From Sequoia sempervirens (lineage: Eukaryota; Streptophyta; Pinopsida; Cupressales; Cupressaceae), in NCBI GenBank assembly GCA_007258455.2, contig VDFB02252616.1:118064128-118128127 (forward strand): a DNA stretch of 64,000 nucleotides, in the 5' to 3' direction. The position numbers were made by a program, and so were the translations under genes. Numbering within the stretch: position 1 is the stretch's first letter; every line of letters begins with the position of its first letter. Below are positions 10,920 through 22,059 of this stretch, piece by piece. The notes beneath the pieces were generated by a model, which was not told where the DNA came from, did no database searches, and saw only the letters and a list, made by a program, of their open reading frames with translations.

Positions 10920-12842
10920 CATGCATAATGGCAAGCATTTCCTTGTCATAGATTGAATATGTTCTTTCAACACCCCTCAGTTTTCTGCTCTCAAATACAA
11001 TGGGATGTTTGTCTTGCATCAAGACAGCTCCAACTCCTTCACCGGATGCATCACATTGCAGCTCGAAAGGCTTGGAAAAATCCGGAATAGCTAGAACCGG
11101 ACAGGAGCTCATGATCCTCTTAAACTTGTCAAAAACAGTTTGAGCCTTTTCTGACCAACAAAAGGCTCCCTTTTTTGTGAGATCAGTAAGAGGAGCAGCA
11201 TTCTGTGAATAGCCTTTTACAAACCTCCGATAAAATCCACAAAGACCCAAAAAACCCTTCAACTGAGTCAAGTTTTCAGGGGGTGGCCAATCAACTACTG
11301 CCTTTATCTTTTCCGGATCCACCTTAACTCCCTCAGCACTGATTATGTGGCCAAGGTACAGTAACTCCTCCATTCCAAATTCACATTTGGATGCTTTTGC
11401 AAACAAGCTCTTAGATTCCAAGATGTTAAGCACTTCCTCCAAGTGCTTGAGATGATCTTCCCAAGTCTTGCTGTAAATCAAAATGTCATCAAAAAATATC
11501 AACACAAACCTCCTTAACTGATTCTGAAAAACTCTGTTTATGCAAGACTGGAAGGTAGCAGGAGCGTTAGTCAAACCGAATGGCATGACTAGAAACTCGA
11601 AATGGCCGTAGTGACATCTGAAAGCTGTCTTCTCAACATCAGATCCTCTCATTCGAATCTGATGGTAACCCGATCTCAAATCAATCTTTGAGAAGAACTT
11701 GGCCCCATGTAGCTCGTCAATGAGCTCATCTATCCTTGGTATGGGATATCGGTTTTTGATTGTGCTTTGATTCAAAGCACGATAGTCCACACACATGCGC
11801 ATGGTACCATCCTTCTTCTTCACAAGGACCACTGCAGAAGCAAAGGGGCTCTTGCTTGGGCGAATGAAACCCATCTCCAAGAGTTCTTGAATGTTCTTCT
11901 CAATCTCATCCTTTTGCCTCTTGGGGTATCGATATGGAGTTGTAATCACCGGTTTAGCTCCTTCCTTGAGCTCTATGATGTGTTCGGAACCCCGTTCAGG
12001 TGGAGGTCCAGGAGGCAAATCAGCAAAGACTTTGCTCTTTTCTGTGAGTAGAGACTGAACATCAGGAGGATAGTCTCTTTTAGTCTCAACCGGACTAGCA
12101 AGAAGGATCATGCATTCTGCAACCCACTCCGCTTGATCGTGACGGATCAGCCTCGCCATTCTTTTGAATGACACAACCCGAGGGCCCCCATTGGACATGC
12201 CTCTTAGTACTATCTTCTTCCCATCGGATTGGAACTTGAGCTCCATAGTTTGCAGATTCAAGGAGATCTCCCCAAGGGATCGCAGCCATTGAATGCCTAG
12301 AACGGCATCAGTATCTCCAATGTGAACTACATAGAAGTCATCCTTGACTTCGTAGTTGCCCAATTGCATAGTCATGTTCGAAATTTTCTTGGTGCATGAA
12401 ATATGGAATCCATCGGCAACCATGACCTTGAAACCTTGAAACTCCTCTGTTTGCAGCCCCTTCTTTGCTACCACAACTTCATCAATGAAGTTATGTGTTG
12501 CTCCAGTGTCGATCAAGGCAACGATTCGCTGCCCTTTGATCATCCCTCGAACCTTGAATGATTCGTTTCTTTGGAAGCTCGAAAGTTGAGCCAAGACTCC
12601 TCCACTTTCCTTCTCATCTCCGGATTCTTCTGGAGCTCTTTCTACTTCACTTTCTTCAAAATCAGATTGCTGATCGGAAAAATCAGAACTACTTTCACCA
12701 ACATAATAGTACTCAATCTGATTAAATTTAACCCCCTTAGGGAAAACATGATCTTGAGACCATTTTTCCCTACATCGGAAACACAACCCCTTCTGAGTTC
12801 GTTCAGGGTCTCCGGATCCAATCTTGTGACATGGGGATTGTG
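10920..12842 (-). CDS. Chromovirus pol, proximal part: zinc knuckle, protease, reverse transcriptase, RNase H start
   Basis: Counting from the first Met of this frame: zinc-knuckle remnant (2-14), protease DTGATHNFI (93-101), reverse transcriptase (about 290-470) with MCVDYRALN (331-339), [11 protein letters not shown] (368-378), MPFGLTNAP (401-409) and the catalytic FFDD (431-434). RNase H then begins with D579 in [15 protein letters not shown]. The frame ends at codon 624 where the solo LTR interrupts RNase H. The zinc knuckle keeps CFRC and H but has Phe where the last Cys is expected. The frame is offset by one base from gag: an apparent single A deletion near 12795-12805 separates LNELRR from the knuckle, whereas related elements usually have one gag-pol frame. 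Confidence 0.94.
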
Positions 12843-13973
12843 ATGTTTGAACTCCTTGTGCTGAGGTCTCAGAGGAGGTCTATGCTGAGGTCTTTTCCCT
12901 TTATCCCTTTTCTGAAAGGGGGAATTGGATTGAAACTTAGCCTTAGGAGCAGCCCACTCCATGTTTCTTGCCTTCTTCATGGCCTCCTGTAGGGTGGGGG
13001 GATCAAAGGCTTTAATCCAACCTTTGAGTGGTTCCATTAAACCTTCACTGAAATGGATCACCAATCTCCTCTCCGTGATTCCAGTAACCATGACTGAGAG
13101 TCTCTGAAACTCAGCTATGTAGGCATCAACTGTGCCATACTGCCTCAACTGTGCAAGTTCTCTGAAATGTATTTCAGGGTCCTTTTTCTCAAACCTCTCG
13201 ATGAGCCTAGTGGTGAACTCATCATAAGTTGTGATTGACCGATGACCCAAAGTAACTAGGCCATGGTACCACCACTCGTGCGCCACCCCATCAAGGTGTA
13301 GCGTAGCGAACTTGATCGCCTCTTCTTCTGCCATGGGTCTGAGAGCTAGATAGTTATCCAGCTTCTGTATCCAAGCTCGAGCTGAACTGGTATCACCCCC
13401 GTCAAAGTGTGGAAGTGTAACCTTGTTGATAGCTTGGTACAAGTCTCCTTGAGTTGATGGTCTTCTTTGATCATAATGTCTCCCTTGTCCTTTATTTTTC
13501 CTTTTATGATCCATAAAGTCATTGTAGGACATATCCATCTTGATGTCGCCAGGGAGAGAATCATACTCTGCTCGGCCAAGTCTCAACTGCTCCACGAATG
13601 AAGCATTCTCTTCAGGATCTGGCTGAGTGTTAACAAGTGCCAAGAAGGTGGGTTTGAAAGGCCTGGCTGAGACATAAGTGTTGTTTGAAGTATGCTGAGC
13701 AGCATGTCCATCATGCTGGTTGGAAGCACTGTGCTCTCCTCTATACCCAGTGTTGTTCTGTGGAATGGTGTTCTGGCCCACTTTCCCCATCATAAGCGAA
13801 ACGATATCCATTAAGGCATCCATCTTCCTTTCAAATCTCTGTCCCGGACTGATGGATCTCTCTCTGCCCTTTCCACTATCATCTCTGGTGCTGGTAACCC
13901 TCTCGTTACCCCCAAATGATCTCTCACCTTCTGCCATGTCTATTTCCTGAGAAGACTCCCAATGAGCCCTCAA
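12800..13973 (-). CDS. Chromovirus gag (capsid-like) protein
   Basis: The frame opens at 13973; a second Met (MAEGERSF, 13937) may be the real start. The polypeptide has a charged N-terminus, then a retrotransposon gag domain with W-I-Q-K-L-D-N-Y at about residues 210-220 and [10 protein letters not shown] near 235-245, the usual plant Gypsy capsid signature. A basic region ([13 protein letters not shown]) precedes the zinc knuckle. Gag forms the virus-like particle in the cytoplasm. The frame runs out of register with the knuckle after LNELRR and ends in unrelated sequence at 12642, so the last ~50 residues are a frameshift artefact or readthrough product. Confidence 0.9.
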
Positions 13974-14105
13974 AACCTCTAAAAGGTAATACGTGTACGG
14001 AACTTTGATAGAGTGGGCTGATTTTCAACAACTTCTTGTCTTCCCTTGCAATGTACCTCTTTTCTCTGTCACTCAGACAGATTGTTCACAGGATGGCAAG
14101 ATCTT

Positions 14106-14118
14106 GGCTCTGATACCA
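14106..14118 (-). other. tRNA primer-binding site of the chromovirus
   Basis: The minus strand reads TGGTATCAGAGCC one base after the 5' LTR end at 14120. This is complementary to the 3' end of initiator methionine tRNA, the usual primer of plant LTR retrotransposons. Confidence 0.9.
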
Positions 14119-14119
14119 G

Positions 14120-14937
14120 TGAAATATTCCGAGCCAATTTTTTTCGTTTTTTCAAATTACAAATTACAATCAATGCACCCGTAAAGGTTAGAAGATAAAC
14201 CAAAACGTCTTTGAAACAACTCTAACCCGGAATGTACACGAGGATCCCAGTAACCTACGGTAGGTGACATTAGGATCTAAATCAAATTATAGCGAGGGAA
14301 CTCTAATAAGAATGGCGCCGATGATGGCGAGCATATGGTCAGAGGATCTTCTACACTACGAACTGAAAGGGAACTCGACACCAAGTATGTGCTACCCAAT
14401 CCAGTATGGAGTGAGGGGCGACCATATGGCGGAGTGTTACAAAGTACAATGCTTGAAAGAAGACTGAAAAGCTGAAAGTACTCAACACCCAGAATGTGCT
14501 TGCTAACCCAGAGTGGGAAAGTAGCTACCATAGGGCGGAGGTAAATTAAATACCATATCAAATGCTGGAAGTAAGAAGAGCATTACAATTTGATAAAGCA
14601 AGACTCTAAATTGGTGTCAGTACTACTGCCAGCTTACAATATGAAAGATGATATCTTGCTAACAATGCGAATCAGCATATAAACAGAGTTGCAACAATAT
14701 TAGAGAATTTCTTTGCTGAGAAGTAAAGCTTAAAACTGAAAGAGTACTAAACAGATCCAACCTCTTTTCAACTTGGGCAATTCCCAATGAAGCCACCGCA
14801 AAGTCTTTGAGAACTCTCAACGCCCGTCCAAGAATGAAGACGCAGATTTCTCCAAACTGTTATGACAGTCCTGTATTTTTCATCATATAACCAGCAGCAC
14901 ATAGGTTTCTTGAATAGCTCGAAACTCCCTTACTACT
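14120..14937 (-). repeat. Chromovirus 5' LTR, U5-side part
   Basis: Matches 5315-6137 of the 3' LTR. It is cut at 14937 by a 5.9-kb insertion; the remaining part resumes at 20880. Most of it is nearly identical to the other LTR, but a patch near 14190-14310 is clearly diverged, with several clustered changes and a replaced stretch around GTAACCTACGGTAGG. Confidence 0.95.
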
Positions 14938-15678
14938 TGTTGATGTCTTGTTTGTATAGCGCAGAATAAAGTCGCCAACGGCTTTCCTATTCTCTCTTGA
15001 TCAAAGTATTCCGCATGCTAAGATTGCAAAGAAAGTTCATGCGTTCAACTCCAAGGTTCTTTTAGTGCGAATAGGCTCAGTTTGGCTCGATGTGATTTGC
15101 TGGTATTTCAAGGGGACTTACGGAATTATTCGGCAGCGGAGAAAGGAATTCAAATAGCTTGAAAGATTTGTCTATGGAGTTAGGTTTCCTATTCTAACCC
15201 GAGGAAGAATCTTGAATGAAAGCGATCACGAGGTTAAAGCTAAAATCCTAATTCTAAAATTAAACTAGGGGACCGTGGCGATCAAATCTTCAGCTTCGGC
15301 TTCAAACTTGGCACGCCGCATCCAGAGGACTGACTTCCACCCAGTCGGTGCAATCTTGCTTCTGGGAGATGACAAAGATGTTCAAACCACCGCTTGACAC
15401 CGGTACCATCCTGCTTGGCGCATACCATTATTCAAAGCAGTTGAAGTAAGTACATGATATTCAGTTGACCACACAGTACGTTCCACCATCGGCGAACAAG
15501 CTAGTGGTATGGCAGATGAAGCGAAGTTTGCTCAAAAATTGAAGACCACATTCTAGCTAACATCTACTTGCATGAAAATGAAATTTCGCATTACTCACAG
15601 CTACTTGAAGTAGAAGGGATGAAGAAGCCTCGCTAGCTATCCACAACAAAGATGAATTTCACCATCAATGAAAGATCT

Positions 15679-15684
15679 TTTATT
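15679..15684 (-). terminator. Polyadenylation signal AATAAA in the 5.94-kb element
   Basis: AATAAA on the minus strand, about 185 bases downstream of the TATA box, consistent with the end of the R region of an LTR. Confidence 0.45.
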
Positions 15685-15860
15685 ATGAAAGTTTTACACG
15701 ACAATTTCTTACAAAAGTTTTCAAAGGAAAACTTTCCTTCTCCTCCAACTACACTATCAATCTACTTCTAAGTTGTTTCTCTATTCTAACTTCTACTCTA
15801 ATTCTACTGTCTCATGCTAAGCTCTACTCTACTGAAGGTACAAATGAGGGGGACTCCCCC

Positions 15861-15870
15861 TTTATATAGC
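15861..15870 (-). promoter_or_regulatory. TATA box of the 5.94-kb LTR-like element
   Basis: The minus strand reads GCTATATAAA followed by GGGGGAGTCCCC, a strong plant TATA context. Downstream lies a pyrimidine-poor leader and a polyadenylation hexamer AATAAA at 15679-15684. This arrangement fits the U3-R junction of an LTR transcribed leftward. Confidence 0.65.
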
Positions 15871-16904
15871 TGGCCAAGTACAACGGACGGCTCAGATTAC
15901 AATCGGCTGGATGGCCCAGATCGTGCCACCTCAGCCCTAAACATGACTTGCCCTAAAAACCGCCACAAAGGAGAGTGGGGTAATAAATGCGTCATTAATG
16001 GCCACCACCCTTCTAGAAGATTCCCGTCTACGGACGCGTTCACACTGTTCTCGATCTTCTTCTTGACTTTGTTCTTCAATCTTGCTCGAACTTCGCTCTT
16101 TTCTCCACCTTGAGTCTTGAAAATGTTTCTTCAACACTTAGCCATTTTCTTGCAACTTTCTTTTCCTTCATGTGAAACTTATAACTTCATCTTCCTCCGA
16201 AGGTTGTAGTATCATCGTGCTTCATTACTTGGCCTCCACGCTCATCCTGCAAAACAAGCAAGGAGAAGGGCATTAGAACACATCATAATATAAATTCACT
16301 TTACTTACCGAGATTTTCGCGTTCATTGCCAACTTTGTGTTCAAGTTCTTCATGCCTTAGCCAAATTTCAACCTGTTCTGCATTTTGCCTGGCACACTCC
16401 ACTCTGATATTTCATTCAACTTTGGCTAGAGAAGAAATTCTTTCATCTGGAATTTGATCAAAAATTATCTAGGCGACCATTTTCAAATTCATCGGCCAAG
16501 GCAATTTTATGTCAACCACATTTCATTTCATGCCTTAGAAAAATTTTTAAATTTCCCTTAGGAAATTCATCAACCTGGCGCCCATTAAAAATATTCACCC
16601 TGAAGGCCTCGACAAAGCGTAGAAGACTTCACAATCCATTCCTGATCGACAATCATCAATACCCAGAAGAAAATTTCTTTCAGAACGCGCTAGACCCATG
16701 GGTACCCAACGAACGGGTTCATTTAATTTTCTGAATTTTGAACCTTAGAAAATAATTTTTTAGCAAATTTAATCTATTTCTTCATCTCCAGGCACATTCC
16801 CTTGCTCTGGCTTGAAATTTCTCATTGACCCTGTGCAATTGGCATCCTCTGACTTATTCCTGCCGATTTACCCATGCCTTAGCAAATTTCTTCATCCCTT
16901 AGCA

Positions 16905-19095
16905 AGCTTGGGCGCATTTCATACCTTGCACTTCCATTTTTGACACTTAGAAAATTCCTTTATCCATTTTCAACCCCTTGGGCGCATTTGGGCTTGTGAG
17001 CTTCAACTTTAAGCGCCTTAGGAAAATTCATTCTTTCTTTGGCCATCTCCATCTTGGGCGCATTTGGACCCAGGGACCTCCATTTTCGACACTTGAAGAT
17101 TTATACAAATTCCTATCCTTAAAGCTCAAGGGCGCATTTGGATAGTCAAAGTTCCACTTTGAAACACTTAGAATATTTTAGAGTCCCATCCTCCAGCAAG
17201 GGCGCAAATCATGGCCTGAGCTTTCAATTTCAATGTCTCATCTTCAAGGTTAGGCGCATCTGGCATGCCTACTTCCAATTTCAACACTTAAACCTTTTTT
17301 TACTTTTCCCCTCAGGCAAAGGCGCATATGATGGGTTAAGCTTTCAATTTTGCCAGATGGGCGCATTTTAATGGGTCAACATCTAATTTTAACACCTTAG
17401 AACATTTCTTGGTCCTCTCCTCCAACCTGGGCGCAAATGGAGGGGTCTCCTTCAAATTTTGACATGTCCTAGTTCAAGGGCGCAAATAAGACCCTAAGCT
17501 TTCACTTTTCACCATTTAGAAATATCTTTGATTACCCACTTTGATGCTTAGGGCGCATATACTACCTTGGACTTCCATTTCCCATCACTTAGAAATTTTA
17601 CTAACTTTTTCTCCAACCTCAAGGGCGCATTTAGCTAGTCAAAGTTCCACTTAGAATATTCTCAGGCCACCTTCCCAATCTTGGGCGCATTTCAGAGGTT
17701 ACACTTTTAGTTTCCAACACTTAGAAACTTTTCCTAATCACCCTCACAGGCTCAGGCGCATTCTTCATGTCTAGCTTCCAATTTGTGCCTTGGGCGCATT
17801 TGGGCTTGTGAGCTTCAAATTTGTTTTCCTTAGAGACTTCTCCATCATTTTCTCAAGGTAGGGCGCATTTTGGACCCCTGGCTTCCATTTTCAAAACTTG
17901 GAACAATTTCAAATCTCCTCTTCTCTTTCCAGGCGCATATGGAGGGTGGAGCTTCCAATTTCACTGCACTTAAACCTTTTTCGATCTCATTCAAGTTCTT
18001 GGGCGCCTTTCTCATGGCCTACTTCCAATTTTTGTCAAAACTTAGAAAATTTTCAAGTGTCCCTTTTAAGGCGCATTTAGGGGGGTCCACTTCTAGTTTC
18101 CATGCCTTAGAGAAATTTCTTCATGACCCTTCAAGCTTGGGCGCATTTAGCCCCTGGAGCTTCCATTTTCGTGCCCTAGAGAAATTTCTAACTCCCTCTT
18201 CAAGTGAGGGCGCATTTTGGAGGGTGGGCTTTCAATTTTTTTACACTTAACCATTTTTCTATCCACCTCCCAAGCTAGGGCGCATTTAGGCCCCTCTACT
18301 TCCATTTTCAAAACACTTAGAAATTTTTCAACTATCTTGAAGCTCAAGGGCGCATTTTACCAGTGGAGCTTCCAGTTTGCGTGACTTAGAGAATTTCAAG
18401 ACTCCTGGCTCAAGGGCGCAAATGAGACCCTCTACGTCAAGTTTTTGTACTTAGAAAATTTCCTCCAGAGCTGGGCGCATTCTGAAGGGTCAACATCCAA
18501 CTTTGTATACTTGGAAAAAATTTCAATGCCACTTTCCCTCCAAGGGCGCATTTGGCATGCTGGGCTTCCAATTTTGTCACTCAGAGGCGCATATACCACC
18601 TGCAACTTTCAATCTCATCATGGGCGCATATAGAGGTCCAAGCTTTCAGTTTTAACACTTTAAGCACAAAGGCGCATTTAACAGGGTCAACTTCCATTTT
18701 TCACTTGCCTTAGAAACTTTCCACTAGCTCATCCAAGTTGGGCGCATTTTGATGGGGGAGCTTCTAGTTTTGACACTTAGAACAATTTTATGCATCTCTT
18801 CAAGTAGGGCGCATTTAATGCCCTGAGCTTTCACCTTTTGCCATGGGCGCATATAGAGGTCCAAGCTTCAAGGCGCATTTGGGAGGGGCAACTTTCAACT
18901 TTGACACTTAAACTTTTTTCTTACCTTGAACACCCAGGGGCGCATTTCACATGCTGAGCATCCAATTTTAACACTTAGACAATTTTGAAATCTCTTCAAA
19001 GAGGGGCGCATTTTACCCATGGTACTTCCAGTTTAAGTGACTTAGAAAATTTTCAAATTTCCCTGCTCCACCTTGGGCGCATTTAGACCCAGCTA
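16905..19095. repeat. Degenerate ~70-bp tandem array marked by GGGCGCATTT
   Basis: About 37 units occur. Most are 65-75 bp apart, with a few at roughly half spacing, for example 17322/17360, 18544/18583/18621 and 18807/18845/18870. Each unit has a near-invariant core (G/A)GGCGCAT(T/A)T. It is followed by a variable stretch, then by GAGCTTCCA(A/T)TTT and (A)CACTTAGAAAATTTT-like text. The array has no coding potential; apparent frames inside it are chance. It lies in the presumed U3 of the minus-strand element, upstream of its TATA box. Confidence 0.9.
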
Positions 19096-19239
19096 CTTCC
19101 AGTTTAAGTGATTTGTCAAAATTTCACCTGTCTCCAGCCTCTTATAGCAAGTTTTGGTGCCGGATTTGAAAAATTATCAAATTTGACGTGTTTCGTGCCC
19201 TTAGCTAAATTTAGGGTGACCCGTTCATGCTTGCCCCAA

Positions 19240-20600
19240 TTTGCTATTTTTAGAAAGTTCTTCAAATTTTGTGCTTTGAATTGACTTCTGACCTGATATT
19301 GCCTTGTTCTGAACCTCGGGATGTGTTTATGCCAGAGATGCCTGATATTTGCCTATACCTGCTATTTTTAGCAACCTGCTAAAAATAGCAACTGCTCAGA
19401 ATGCCTTCAAATTTCGTGTGTTGAATGCCTGAAGCATGGTGATCGTAACTGGATGCCATTCTTGAGTGATTATCCTGTTCTGCCCTTGATTTTAGGAAAC
19501 CCTAATCGACCTGCTAAAAATAGCAAATGCTTGATTCTTCATTTTCTGTAACCCTGTTTGCCTTGAAATTTGCGCCACGGATTACCTATCACGTGCTTGA
19601 CCTGTATTTGCTGAGATTTGGTGCTGACCTGCCAATTATAGCCGCTACCGAAGTGACTTACTATTTATAGTAAGTGTTGGTTTCTGAGGCCTTCCTTGCT
19701 CCGTTTGCTTTGAAATTTGGACAGTGTGCCCTTCGGTAGTGAACTTGCCTATGTACGCCGACACCGAGATCAACTTTCTATTTATAGCCCATGTCTGGAA
19801 TGCCCTGCTAAAAATAGCAGGTTTTCCGATTGCCTTCAAATTTTGCCAGCAGACTCTCGAAAGTATGCTGATCGTGATGGTTACTTCAGTTTTGAACATT
19901 TTGACCTTTGACTCCTCATTTTTAGCGCTGAAGCTCGAAACCCTAATTTTGTGCATGTTGCTTAGATGAGCTCCGTTTGACGTCGTTTCAGTTGCATGAG
20001 GATCAGCTTGCAGTTCTGAAGCGTCGAGCTGCTGCCCAAGTGATACCTGCTAAAAATAGAAAGCGGCCCGAAAAGTGATCAACCGGCTGTCGGATGATCT
20101 TGCATGTCACACTGCCCGAAAAATCTTGAAAAACCCAGAAAAACCCAGAAAAATCTTCAACATGCGCGCACTGGCTAAAAATAGTAAGTGTTGGAAAAGT
20201 GGTCAGCTCCATCTGCATGTTACATCGTCGCGAAGCTCTTGGAAAACCCAGAAAGAAAATGCCGACATGCGCTGAAAATGTCTGCATGCAAACCCTAATA
20301 TCAGCCTCCGAAGGCCGAATGCTGAAAGTCATCATCTCGTTTTGCATGTCATATCGCCGCGAAGGTCTCGAAAAACCCGGAAAGAATTTCCAGACATGCG
20401 TTGAAAAACTCTGCGTTTAAGTCCTGAAAATTGCCTCCGAAGGCAGAACTGCTAAAAATAGCAAGTTGTCCGTTTCAGTTCAAATTTAACCTGTGAGTAG
20501 CCTGATATGCTCTGGACGCAATGTGACTGTCGGAATCTCAAGAATGTTGACAAATTGCCCGTAATTGCACACTTACTAAAAATAGTAAGTTGCCAGAATT
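19240..20600. repeat. Array of short palindromes, TGCTA-AAAA-TAGCA type, ~125-150-bp spacing
   Basis: About a dozen small inverted repeats of the form (T/G)(A/G)CTA-AAA(A)-TAG(C/T)A occur near 19246, 19363/19380, 19509, 19660, 19785, 19807, 20048, 20172, 20449 and 20573. Many are 124-151 bp apart. Between them are repeated phrases such as CTTCAAATTT, GCCTCCGAAGGC and CGAAGCTCTTGGAAAACCCA. The last phrase and the palindrome also occur in the chromovirus LTR, next to each other at 7087-7180. Confidence 0.75.
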
Positions 20601-20879
20601 CAATGAAATTTTTGTGGGAACCTGCCAAAAATGTGCTGACATCAATGTTAGGCTCAATTTTCAATTTATTCACCTCATTTGACTTCAGGTTGGCCGGAAA
20701 ATTCAAAACCCTAATTTCAGACTTGGCCAAAATTCACATTTTAAGCTCAAAGACGGGCTCAATCCCGAAAAGACAGACAGTAGAAAAGAGAGACAACGAC
20801 AAAACGACGAAAAGCAAAGCTAAAATTAGGGGGTCCCCATTTGCAATGGGGCGATGTGTGAAAACGCCACAACACTACT

Positions 20880-22059
20880 GACTCAAATGGCATGATATTG
20901 AATGCAAAACACTACTAGCATGAGGGCGCTCAAACTAACAAAAAAAACAGACTTAAAAAGCAAACATTGTTTAATGCACAATTCCCAAGATAAAGCAGAT
21001 GGTACAGCCCAGCACAGGGGCGATTTTTCTTTATAAAATCAGTTACTTCTCTAAAAAATCCACAACCTGGCACAAATGGGCGCCTAGCCTAGACAGAAGG
21101 ATTTATGCAATATCCATAACAAATATTTTTGTCTTTTTTGATTTATGAATAAAACTCAAATCTGCTGAAGCTAAAATGCAACTCTAGAAATTAATCTAAT
21201 ATGCAAGAATCTGATCTAGACAGCCACAAGCTGATTACAATGCACACAAGTAAATGCAAACTCACAAACTAGACTATTTCACCACTAGTTGCTCTATTGC
21301 AAGTAAGAAGCAATGCCCGAGCTAGGAGGCCTTCATTCCTCGAAGTAGTTCCAGAGCCAACCGGCAGCATAACAATACTGTAGACAAAAGATCCTGAAAA
21401 GAGAACCCAAGGCTTCCTTTTATAAGTTTCTGTTGACCTTCTCGAAACCCTAACTTCTTTTTTCAGAGTCAAAACCCTAATCCCAAGAGATGGCGTCCTT
21501 TTCCATACATCTTCAATTTGACTTCATTTAATTAAAATCCTCACTTAAATAAATGCGTCCTCCTTAAGGCTTAATTTTGACTTTGATAAATTATAAAATA
21601 ATCTTTAATGAAGGCGCCACCCTCAAAAGACCACCTTTCAAAACAACATGAAGTCAATAGGCTAGACCAAGGGGGTCAACGTTAAAATATAATATTAAAA
21701 CGTGACTTTAATTAAATAGCTCAACTTATCTCTCCAAATGTGCCCCGAAGCCATGAATGATCAAGCCAATTGATCAAACTGAAGTAGGAAGTCAACCATG
21801 CTGAACCCAACTGTAAAATTGCCAAAAATAGAATTTACTAAAAATAGTAAATTCCAAAAAATGCTCAGAATGCCGAGATGAACATACCACTGCGAAGCTC
21901 TCTGAAAACCCAGAAAGAATCAGCCATTGAATCCACCAACTCCGAGCAAAGACATCCTTCAAAATAGGAAACCCTAATTTTACCTTCCGACTAGCCTTCG
22001 GGTCTCCGGAAAAGGCCAACGGTCACTGGAAAGATCCGGTTTGAGAAGGGGACATTACA
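20880..22059 (-). repeat. Chromovirus 5' LTR, U3-side part
   Basis: Matches 6138-7318 of the 3' LTR with only about a dozen scattered differences in 1180 bp, mostly C/T or G/A. It ends with TGTAATGTCCCC (minus strand, 22048-22059), followed by the TTTTC duplication. Together with 14120-14937 it makes a 1998-bp LTR. Confidence 0.95.

Larger units (their letters stand above)
14938..20874 (-). mobile_element. 5.94-kb LTR-like insertion (very long solo LTR or non-autonomous LTR element)
   Basis: Perfect CTACT duplications (14933-14937; 20875-20879) flank a segment starting TGTTG and ending CAACA. The empty site is seen intact in the other LTR near 6138. These are the marks of an LTR-retroelement insertion, yet there is no second internal LTR, primer site or coding region. 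The minus strand has a TATA box (15861-15870) and, about 185 bases further on, an AATAAA (15679-15684). The simplest reading is one LTR with a U3 of about 5 kb, an R of about 170 bp and a U5 of about 700 bp. The U3 is filled by two tandem arrays described separately. Very long LTRs are known in Tat/Ogre-type Gypsy elements, but nothing here proves that link. A LARD-like non-autonomous element is the alternative. Confidence 0.85.
5315..22059 (-). mobile_element. Ty3/Gypsy chromovirus, complete but with two nested insertions
   Basis: A minus-strand LTR retrotransposon is bounded by a perfect five-base target duplication TTTTC (5310-5314; 22060-22064). Order on the minus strand: 5' LTR (22059 to 14120, split by a 5.9-kb insertion), tRNA primer site (14106-14118), gag, protease, reverse transcriptase, RNase H (split by a solo LTR), integrase, chromodomain, polypurine tract (7320-7333), 3' LTR (7318 to 5315). 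Without the nested elements it is about 8.9 kb, normal for the group. The coding order PR-RT-RH-IN plus a chromodomain identifies a chromovirus; the Reina-like zinc-knuckle context is only suggestive. The two LTRs differ at few positions in their U3 halves, so insertion was fairly recent. The host site is the middle of a hAT transposase gene. Confidence 0.95.

Noticed and set aside
16905..19095. Regularly spaced GGGCGCATTT cores resemble a CRISPR repeat-spacer pattern
   Set aside because: The core is only 10 bases, the spacers share homology with each other, the spacing varies, and the host is a plant with no cas genes. It is a degenerate tandem repeat.
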